Assembly: GCA_016288175.1 (NCBI GenBank)
Contig: JAEEYN010000043.1
Coordinates: 1-13,436 of the forward strand
Reading direction: 5' to 3'
Source of the DNA: Bacillota bacterium
GTDB taxonomy: Bacteria; Bacillota; Clostridia; Christensenellales; CAG-138
Length of the DNA: 13,436 nucleotides
Shown here: in pieces, positions 1-5,224 of the stretch
Layout: the number at the start of each line of letters is the position of its first letter
Position numbering within the stretch: the stretch's first letter is position 1
Notes under the pieces: model-generated
What the model was told of the DNA's origin: nothing
Databases searched by the model: none
What the model saw: only the letters and a program-made list of their open reading frames with translations
Translations under genes and position numbers: made by a program

Positions 1-230
1 CGGAGCGTATTTTCATCGAAAAAGAAGGGATCGAGGTTGGTGCTCGGCACGCCCAAAGCGCTCCGATGGAACATCGGGTCTATGTAATCCGGCCCGCATT
101 TGGCGGAGGCGACCGAAACTCCGCGCTTTTTCAGCGCCGTAAGCACGGCAAGCGTAACGGTCGTCTTTCCGCAGCCGGAATTCGTTCCCGCGATCAGCAC
201 CCGGTTCACTTTTTCGGTATTTTTACTCAT
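1..230 (-). CDS. cbiA: Cobyrinate a,c-diamide synthase, N-terminal part (cut by window edge)
   Basis: Only the first 76 residues lie in the window; the rest runs off the left edge. CbiA uses ATP and glutamine to amidate the a and c side chains of cobyrinic acid in the anaerobic cobalamin pathway, in the cytoplasm. Visible are a P-loop GTNSGCGKT at residues 15-23 and the family motif KCGPDYIDPMFH at about 44-55, which marks the CbiA/CobB branch; cobyric acid synthase (CbiP) has a different start. The ATG at 230-228 overlaps the end of the upstream ATPase gene (stop at 225-223) by 8 bases, so translation is probably coupled. It is the third gene of the leftward operon behind the minus-strand cobalamin riboswitch. 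The symbol is firm for the family; the substrate (cobyrinate or hydrogenobyrinate) follows from the CbiK-type context. Confidence 0.9.
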   Translation of the reverse strand, partial: MSKNTEKVNRVLIAGTNSGCGKTTVTLAVLTALKKRGVSVASAKCGPDYIDPMFHRSALGVPSTNLDPFFFDENTL

Positions 231-1320
231 TCTTTAACAGTCCTTTTTCCCGTGCAAGCGCAAGAAGCCGTCCGTTCGCTTCGTTAAATGTGCCGACGGG
301 CGTGCCCGCGTCTATAACTTTTTCACATGCGAACATCAGAGTTTTCGCTTTTTCAAAGAGTTCTTCGCTTATCGGTTCGAACGCAGGAGCGATCACGACC
401 TTTTCCGCGAGCTTTTTCGCGACCCGCGCATCCACGTCGTTTTCAAAGAGTATGCCTGCGGCAAAAGGCACGCGCTCCCTTTGAAGCGACCGCATAGCGG
501 GTATGCCATGTCCCGCTCCGGCAATAACGAAAACCCGAGGTTTTCCTTCGGTTTTTTCAAGCTCCACGCTACCGAAATCGGGGTCGTACGAGCCCTTTTC
601 AAGCTCGTAAAGCTCCTCCACCGGAAGCGAACGCAGGACCTCATCGGGCGTGCCGAAGGCGGCGATTGTCTCGCCCTTTACGCAGAGCAGCAGGTCGGAA
701 GCCTTAGCCGCGAGGTCGATCTCATGCAGGCTCATAATGACGGTCATGCCGCGTTCCCTCGCGAGAAAACGGAGCAGGGAGAGAAGCTCCGTCTTGTGCT
801 TGATATCGAGGTATGCCGTTGGCTCGTCGAGCACGAGCAGCTCCGGCTGCTGAGCAAGCGCGCGGGCTAATATGACCCGCTGCTTCTGTCCGTCGGAAAG
901 CGTCATAAAATCGCGCTTCGCAAGGTCCTTTATGTGGACGAGCGCGAGGCATTCGTCGACGATGCGCCTGTCATCATCGGTGAGGCGGCCGACCATGTTG
1001 GTATAAGGATAGCGGCCGAGGCCGACGAGGTCGCGCACCGTATAGAGTTCAGGGCGAATGCGCTCCGTCAGCACCACCGCCTGCTTTTTCGCGACCTCTT
1101 TGGCGCTCATTCTGAAGAGCTCCGAACCCTCGACCGTCACGGAACCGCGGATCGCCGCAAGCTGGCGTGCGACGGTCTTGAGTATCGTTGATTTGCCGGA
1201 ACCGTTCGGCCCGATAAGCGTGAGGATCCCGCCTTTATTGAGGGCGATATCTATATCGCGGATCAGCGTTTTGCCGTTATAGCCGACGGCAAGGCCGTTT
1301 GTTTCGAAAAATGCCGTCAT
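223..1320 (-). CDS. Corrinoid/iron-complex type ABC transporter ATP-binding protein with C-terminal extension
   Basis: ATPase subunit (365 residues) of a BtuCDF/FecCDE-type importer, acting at the inner face of the membrane. Motifs: Walker A GPNGSGKST at 37-45, Q-loop region near 80, signature LSDGQKQR at 141-148 (LSDGQ instead of LSGGQ, common in this subfamily), Walker B LLVLDEP at 161-167 with E166, and the H-loop histidine at 199. The standard ATPase ends near residue 255. Residues 259-365 form an extra domain of alternating strands and helices beginning PRVFVIAGAGHGIPA, with a glycine-rich turn like a nucleotide-binding fold; its function is not known to me. The start chosen is the ATG at 1320-1318, which overlaps the permease stop (ATGA). 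The reading frame stays open far upstream, but that part is antisense-like sequence over the permease gene. The neighbours and riboswitch point to cobalamin or another corrinoid as substrate (btuD role). Confidence 0.9.
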   Translation of the reverse strand: MTAFFETNGLAVGYNGKTLIRDIDIALNKGGILTLIGPNGSGKSTILKTVARQLAAIRGSVTVEGSELFRMSAKEVAKKQAVVLTERIRPELYTVRDLVGLGRYPYTNMVGRLTDDDRRIVDECLALVHIKDLAKRDFMTLSDGQKQRVILARALAQQPELLVLDEPTAYLDIKHKTELLSLLRFLARERGMTVIMSLHEIDLAAKASDLLLCVKGETIAAFGTPDEVLRSLPVEELYELEKGSYDPDFGSVELEKTEGKPRVFVIAGAGHGIPAMRSLQRERVPFAAGILFENDVDARVAKKLAEKVVIAPAFEPISEELFEKAKTLMFACEKVIDAGTPVGTFNEANGRLLALAREKGLLKNE

Positions 1321-2351
1321 TGCCCTGCCCTCCTTCTGCGGTCCACCATCATGAGGATGACGACCGGCGCGCCGAAAATGCTCGTGACAGTGCCGATATT
1401 GAGCTCCGTCGGCGAGAATACCGTCCTCGCGATCAGGTCGCAGAACAGGCAGAACACCGCCCCCGCGAGGAACGCGGCGGGAATGACGAGCGCGGGCTTG
1501 GAGCTTTTCAGCAGTGTCCTTGTGATATGCGGCACGGCGATCCCGACGAACGAGATCGGACCCGCGAGCGCCGTCACGCACGCGGAGAGCAGGCTCGAAA
1601 GAAGTATCAGCGCAAGGCGGAAGGGCTTTACCGCAACGCCCATGCTTTTTGCGTAGCCTTCGCCGAGGGCGTATGCGCCCATCGGTTTTGAAAGGAGCCA
1701 CGAGGCAATGAGCGCGGGAGTGCAGATCAGCGCCGCGGTGACGACCGAATCCCAGCCCTTGCCGGAAAAGGTGCCCATCGACCAGTATTTGAGATTGACG
1801 ATGTCCTGCTCGCTTGCGAACGTTACCGCCATATCGGTGACGGCGGAGCAGATATAACCGACCATTATGCCGACGACGAGCAGGAGCTCCATATTTCTCA
1901 CCTTCTGCGAGAAGAGCAGCACGACGGCGGTTATGAGCAGCGAGCCTATAAATGCCGCGATAACGAGCACGGCGGGGCTCAAACTGATGCTGCCCGCAAG
2001 AAAGATCATCGTGATTCCGACTATCATCTTGGCTCCGGAGGAAATGCCCAGCACGAACGGTCCGGCGATCGGATTTCTGAAAAAGCTCTGGAGCAGGAAG
2101 CCCGAGACCGCGAGCGCGCCGCCGAGTATCGCGGCAAGGCACATTCGCGGGATGCGGATATTGAAAACGATCAGGCTTTCGGTGGATGCGTTCCGACCGT
2201 TTTTGAGAAGATCCAGTATCTCATTCGGGCTCAGGCGAACCGAGCCGACGGCGAGATTGAGGGCGAGGGCGATAATGAGAAGCGCAAAAAGAAGGCAGAT
2301 CACGAGCGAAAACCTGCCCATCCCCCGACGCGCCGCTTTGTCCTTTTCCAT
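1317..2351 (-). CDS. Corrinoid ABC transporter permease, FecCD/BtuC family
   Basis: A 344-residue polytopic membrane protein of the FecCD family, forming the channel of a BtuC-like importer. After a short basic N-terminus, TM1 spans about 14-36. Family landmarks are GALAVSGFLLQSFFRNPIAG at 78-97 followed by PFVLGISSGA, the cytoplasmic coupling segment around EGYAKSMGVAV at 231-241, and GPISFVGIAVPHITR at 264-278. About nine to ten hydrophobic segments are visible, as usual for the family. The start at 2351 is preceded by GGAGG five bases upstream. The frame stays open to 2441, but that would run through the riboswitch terminator, so the longer start was rejected. It is the first gene of the leftward operon, and its stop overlaps the ATPase start by 4 bases. 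Control is by the upstream cobalamin riboswitch. Substrate is inferred from the riboswitch and the cbiA/cbiK context. Confidence 0.92.
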   Translation of the reverse strand: MEKDKAARRGMGRFSLVICLLFALLIIALALNLAVGSVRLSPNEILDLLKNGRNASTESLIVFNIRIPRMCLAAILGGALAVSGFLLQSFFRNPIAGPFVLGISSGAKMIVGITMIFLAGSISLSPAVLVIAAFIGSLLITAVVLLFSQKVRNMELLLVVGIMVGYICSAVTDMAVTFASEQDIVNLKYWSMGTFSGKGWDSVVTAALICTPALIASWLLSKPMGAYALGEGYAKSMGVAVKPFRLALILLSSLLSACVTALAGPISFVGIAVPHITRTLLKSSKPALVIPAAFLAGAVFCLFCDLIARTVFSPTELNIGTVTSIFGAPVVILMMVDRRRRAGQ

Positions 2352-2374
2352 TCCTGCCTCCGATAAATAAGAAA

Positions 2375-2404
2375 GGCCGCACAGGCAAAAATGCCTGCGC
2401 GGCC
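2375..2404 (-). terminator. Riboswitch-controlled intrinsic terminator before the permease gene
   Basis: On the minus strand the RNA can form a 13-base-pair stem (GGCCGCGCAGGCA with UGCCUGUGCGGCC, one G-U pair) around a UUUU loop. It is followed at once by a U-rich tract (UUUCUUAUUU, 2365-2374). It lies between the cobalamin aptamer and the permease ribosome binding site, so it is the likely off-switch: B12 bound, terminator forms, transport operon silent. Confidence 0.85.
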
Positions 2405-2460
2405 GTGTTTCCGCAGCAATTAAAATCAACTCTGCCTTCATACCTTCGGCAAAGCTCTTT

Positions 2461-2645
2461 CTTCAAGCAGGTCTTCCGGCTTGCGCATCATCGGCAGCGG
2501 GCGCGCCTTCTCGGAAAGGATCTTCCAATGGCCGACTTTCGTCCTGCGCCCTGCCTCCGCGCTCACGGCGGCGGTTCCGCCCGGGAGTTGCACCCGGTTG
2601 TCTATTCTCCCCGCATGGCAGCGAAGCCTTGCGGAGCACTTGAAG
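2461..2645 (-). ncRNA. Cobalamin riboswitch aptamer (leftward operon)
   Basis: Read on the minus strand, the conserved B12-box elements appear in order: GAGAATAGACAACCGGGTGC with the pairing CTCCCGG, then GCGGAACCGCCGCCGTGA, GACGAAAGTCGGCCATTG, and finally AAGCCGGAAGACCTGC. A closing helix P1 pairs CTTCAAG (2645-2639) with CTTGAAG (2467-2461), which sets the boundaries. The family (Rfam RF00174 type) binds adenosylcobalamin or a related cobalamin and usually represses B12 uptake and synthesis genes. It precedes the permease-ATPase-cbiA operon and has a downstream terminator. Ligand subtype (adenosyl or hydroxo/methyl) was not determined. Confidence 0.93.
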
Positions 2646-2666
2646 CTGTTCTTTATTAACAATGCT

Positions 2667-2695
2667 ATTGTATTATCGCAAAGCGCATTTGTCAA
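2667..2695 (-). promoter_or_regulatory. Sigma-A-type promoter of the leftward riboswitch operon
   Basis: On the minus strand a perfect -35 TTGACA (2695-2690) and a -10 TACAAT (2672-2667) are separated by 17 bases. Transcription would begin near 2660, about 15 bases before the riboswitch P1 helix. Confidence 0.8.
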
Positions 2696-2750
2696 GCGCG
2701 GAGCAGTCGGGTCTGGAAATAAAATATACCGAAAAGCAATAAAAACTGTG

Positions 2751-2779
2751 TTGACAAAATGCGCGCTCTGCGTTATTCT
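2751..2779 (+). promoter_or_regulatory. Sigma-A-type promoter of the rightward riboswitch operon
   Basis: A perfect -35 TTGACA (2751-2756) and a -10 TATTCT (2774-2779) are separated by 17 bases. The predicted start near 2786 is about 20 bases upstream of the plus-strand aptamer. The -35 and following bases (TTGACAAAATGCGC) closely resemble those of the divergent leftward promoter. Confidence 0.75.
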
Positions 2780-2805
2780 TTTAGCGAACTGAATAAGCGT
2801 TTGAG

Positions 2806-2984
2806 TGCTCGTCAAGGCCCCCGGGCTTTGATGGGAGAATAGGGAATCCGGTGTGAATCCGGAACGGTACCGCCACTGTATGCGCGTAGAAGCCCGCCTT
2901 TAGACGAAAGTCGGTCATTGAGGGAAACCTTGAGAAGGCTGTGCGTGCTTTGCTTGATGCGTGAGTCAGGAGACCTGCTTGGAT
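2806..2984 (+). ncRNA. Cobalamin riboswitch aptamer (rightward operon)
   Basis: The core matches the cobalamin class very well: GGGAGAATAGGGAATCCGGT, GAATCCGGAACGGTACCGCC followed by ACTGTA, then GACGAAAGTCGGTCATTG, GGGAAACC, and the 3' signature GAGTCAGGAGACCTGC. A likely closing helix pairs TCAAG (2812-2816) with CTTGG (2978-2982), so the ends are approximate. It leads the cbiK-lipoprotein-SBP operon and is followed by a terminator at 3048-3072. It should switch the operon off when cobalamin is abundant. Confidence 0.95.
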
Positions 2985-3047
2985 GTGTGCTTTTGATGCG
3001 CTCCCCCGGCTTGGGGGCGCCAAGTTGCTGTGTTTGCGCACGTATCC

Positions 3048-3082
3048 GGCAGGGGCTGATATAGCTTCTGCCTTTTGATTTC
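3048..3082 (+). terminator. Riboswitch-controlled intrinsic terminator before the cbiK-like gene
   Basis: GGCAGGGGCT (3048-3057) pairs with AGCTTCTGCC (3063-3072) over 10 base pairs, two of them G-U, around a GATAT loop. TTTTGATTTC follows directly. It lies between the plus-strand aptamer and the cbiK ribosome binding site. A second strong hairpin just upstream (about 2999-3020, GCGC and CCCCC with GGGGGCGC) has no U tract and may be part of the switching structure. Confidence 0.75.
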
Positions 3083-3160
3083 TCCCGAATGCTTATTTCT
3101 CCGCCTGTTCCAAAGCCCTTTCGAAAAGGACCGGAAATAAAATTTTTTGGAGGAACTAAA

Positions 3161-4330
3161 ATGAAAACCATCGTTAAGATCATCAGCATGGTCCTCGCCG
3201 TCCTCATGGTCGCCGGCATCGCCGCCTGCGCCAATAAGTCCGACAAGACCGACAAAGAGCTTGCGGACGAAGTCGCGGCTCTGATCGACGCAATCTACGT
3301 CCAGACCCGTACCGACAAGACCGACGAGCAGTGCGCCGCCGCGAAGGCCGCCTGGGACAAGCTCACCGACGAGCAGAAAGCTCTTGTCGAGGGCGAAGAA
3401 GCCGATCCCGATTACTTCGGCAGGGACACCGGCGACGCCTCGAAGGACGATCCCCGCAATGCCGACAGCATCGGCGAGAAGGAGCTGCTCGTGGTTTCCT
3501 TCGGCACCTCGTTCAATGACAGCCGCGCGCTCGATATCAAGGGCATCGAGGATGCTCTCGCAAAAGCGTTCCCCGATTGGTCCGTCCGCCGCGCCTTCAC
3601 CGCGCAGATCATCATCAATCATGTCCAGGCCCGTGACGGCGAAAAGATCGACAATATGGATCAAGCGCTTGAGCGCGCTGTCGCAAACGGCGTAAAGGTC
3701 CTCGTTATCCAGCCCACCCACCTCATGCACGGCGCCGAGTATGACGAGCTGATGGAGGCCGTTGCCAAGTATCAGGATAAGATCGAAAAGATCGTCGTCG
3801 CCGAGCCCCTTCTCGGTGAAGTCGGCGCGGATGCTTCCGTTATCAATGCCGATAAGGAAGCCGTCGCGAAGGCCGTCGTCGCCGCCGCTGCTGCCGATGC
3901 CGGTTTCGGTTCCGTCGAAGAAGCGGACGCCGCTGGCGTTGCGTTCGTTCTCATGGGTCACGGCACCTCCCACAACGCGAAGGTGACCTATTCCCAGATG
4001 CAGGCACAGATGCAGACCCTCGGCTACAAGAACGTTTTCATCGGCACCGTTGAAGGTGAGCCCGAGGAGACCGCCTGCGAGAACGTTATCGAAGCGGTTG
4101 CCGCAGCGGGTTATAAGAACGTCGTTCTCCGTCCCCTGATGGTCGTTGCGGGCGATCACGCCAACAACGATATGGCGGATCCCGAGGATGCGGAATCCTG
4201 GCTCTCCATGTTCACCGCATCGAAGAAGTTTGAGAAGATCGATTGCCAGATCGCCGGTCTCGGCCGCCTTGCAGCAGTTCAGGCGCTCTATGTCGCTCAT
4301 ACCCAGGCTATTATCGACACCGTGAAATAA
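3161..4330 (+). CDS. Surface lipoprotein with CbiK-type sirohydrochlorin cobaltochelatase domain
   Basis: 389-residue exported protein. Residues 1-22 are a lipoprotein signal peptide ending IAAC, so C23 is the predicted lipidated cysteine. Residues about 33-78 match the helical repeat common in Firmicutes surface proteins (ALIDAI ... AAWDKLTDEQKALV), probably a spacer. Residues about 106-389 are a class II chelatase domain of the CbiK family (KELLVVSFGTSFNDSR start). Expected metal-site residues are H187 in QPTHLMHGAEY, E215 in VAEPLLGE and H267 in LMGHGTSH, assigned by remembered family motifs. CbiK inserts cobalt into sirohydrochlorin and is normally cytoplasmic; periplasmic forms are known in Desulfovibrio. 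Here the domain would sit outside the membrane, so it may handle metal or tetrapyrrole rather than do ordinary synthesis. The start at 3161 has a strong GGAGG site (3149-3153); the frame is open to 3089 but that lacks support. It is the first gene behind the plus-strand riboswitch. Confidence 0.88.
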   Translation: MKTIVKIISMVLAVLMVAGIAACANKSDKTDKELADEVAALIDAIYVQTRTDKTDEQCAAAKAAWDKLTDEQKALVEGEEADPDYFGRDTGDASKDDPRNADSIGEKELLVVSFGTSFNDSRALDIKGIEDALAKAFPDWSVRRAFTAQIIINHVQARDGEKIDNMDQALERAVANGVKVLVIQPTHLMHGAEYDELMEAVAKYQDKIEKIVVAEPLLGEVGADASVINADKEAVAKAVVAAAAADAGFGSVEEADAAGVAFVLMGHGTSHNAKVTYSQMQAQMQTLGYKNVFIGTVEGEPEETACENVIEAVAAAGYKNVVLRPLMVVAGDHANNDMADPEDAESWLSMFTASKKFEKIDCQIAGLGRLAAVQALYVAHTQAIIDTVK

Positions 4331-4339
4331 TATTTTACA

Positions 4340-5134
4340 ATGATCAGAATAAAATCCTTCATACTGGTTGTTGCGATCGCCGTCCTCTGTCTTCTGTCCT
4401 CCTCCTGCGGGCAGAAGCAGGGCGGCGATGCCGCAGCTGAAAAAGCGCCGATCGCCGACGGAGTTTACACTGCCGATTTCAAGACCGACGGCAGCATGTT
4501 CCACGTCAACGAGGCGCATCACGGCAAGGGCGTTTTGACCGTTAAGGACGGCAAAATGACCATCCATATCACGATGCCTTCGAAGAACACGGTCAACCTG
4601 TTCCGCGGCACAGCCGAGGAAGCGCAGAAGGACGGCGCGAAGCTTATCGAGCCCACGGTCGACACCGTTACTTATGAAGACGGCACGACCGAGGAAGTCT
4701 ATGGCTTCGATATCCCCGTGCCGTATCTCGATCGGGAATTCGACTGCGCGCTCGTCGGCACAAAGGGCAAGTGGTACGACCACAAGGTCTCCGTTTCGAA
4801 CCCCGTTCTCAAGCTCGAGGATGGCAGCTACACCTGCGCCGTCACCCTTACCGGCGGCAGCGGCAAGGCGAGCATCGAAAGCCCCGCGAAGATCACCGTC
4901 AAGGACGGCGTAATGACCGCTACAGTCGTTTGGTCGAGCAAGCATTACGAAAATATGACCGTGAACGGCGTTGAGTATAAGCCCGTGAACACCGAGGGAA
5001 ACTCGACCTTCGAGATCCCGGTGACGCTCGACGCGGATATGAATGTTTCCGCATTGACCACCGCCATGAGCGAGCCGCATACCATCGAATACGTATTGCA
5101 TTTCGACGGTTCGACGCTTCAAAAAGCCAACTGA
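4340..5134 (+). CDS. Lipoprotein with two similar beta-rich modules, putative corrinoid/tetrapyrrole-binding
   Basis: 264-residue lipoprotein with a signal peptide ending LLSSSC (C23 predicted lipidated) and a short linker. Two related modules follow at about 39-150 and 159-256. Both begin DGxY, carry TVKDGxMT (67-74 and 186-193), and have F-x-IPV near their ends (123-127 and 224-228), pointing to an internal duplication. The strand-rich layout recalls NEAT-type or other immunoglobulin-like ligand-binding domains of Gram-positive heme proteins, but I cannot assign the family. It starts 9 bases after the cbiK-like stop with no clear ribosome binding site, so it is probably translated by coupling to that gene. 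Being between a chelatase and a substrate-binding protein under a B12 riboswitch suggests it binds a corrinoid, tetrapyrrole or cobalt at the cell surface; this is inference. Confidence 0.85.
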   Translation: MIRIKSFILVVAIAVLCLLSSSCGQKQGGDAAAEKAPIADGVYTADFKTDGSMFHVNEAHHGKGVLTVKDGKMTIHITMPSKNTVNLFRGTAEEAQKDGAKLIEPTVDTVTYEDGTTEEVYGFDIPVPYLDREFDCALVGTKGKWYDHKVSVSNPVLKLEDGSYTCAVTLTGGSGKASIESPAKITVKDGVMTATVVWSSKHYENMTVNGVEYKPVNTEGNSTFEIPVTLDADMNVSALTTAMSEPHTIEYVLHFDGSTLQKAN

Positions 5135-5161
5135 CTTTTGAATTTATAAACCTCCGTGCGG

Positions 5162-5200
5162 CTTCTGCGCGTGTCATCGTTTGGCATGCGCAGAAGTTTT
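5162..5200 (+). terminator. Intercistronic hairpin/terminator between the two lipoprotein genes
   Basis: CTTCTGCGCGTG (5162-5173) pairs with CATGCGCAGAAG (5185-5196), 12 base pairs with one G-U, around an 11-base loop and followed by TTTT. It lies in the 90-base gap before the substrate-binding protein gene. The short U run suggests partial termination or an mRNA-processing/stability hairpin that lowers expression of the third gene relative to the first two. No separate promoter is evident behind it. Confidence 0.65.
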
Positions 5201-5224
5201 ATCGGAATTCTTTAAGGAGCCCGT

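Noticed and set aside
1..230. Assignment of the left-edge gene as cobyric acid synthase (CbiP/CobQ)
   Set aside because: The motif KCGPDYIDPMFH after the P-loop is that of CbiA/CobB; CbiP has a different sequence in that place.
1321..2142. Long open extension of the ATPase reading frame across the permease gene
   Set aside because: The extension is arginine- and histidine-rich out-of-frame sequence over a clear FecCD permease. The ATPase domain begins at 1320 with an ATGA overlap with the permease stop.
2999..3020. GC-rich hairpin after the plus-strand aptamer as the main terminator
   Set aside because: It has no following U tract. The hairpin at 3048-3072 with TTTTGATTT is the better terminator.
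2966..5122. 718-codon open frame on the minus strand opposite the cbiK-like and lipoprotein genes
   Set aside because: It overlaps two well-supported plus-strand lipoprotein genes, has no recognisable domain, and reads as the low-complexity antisense of GC-rich coding sequence.
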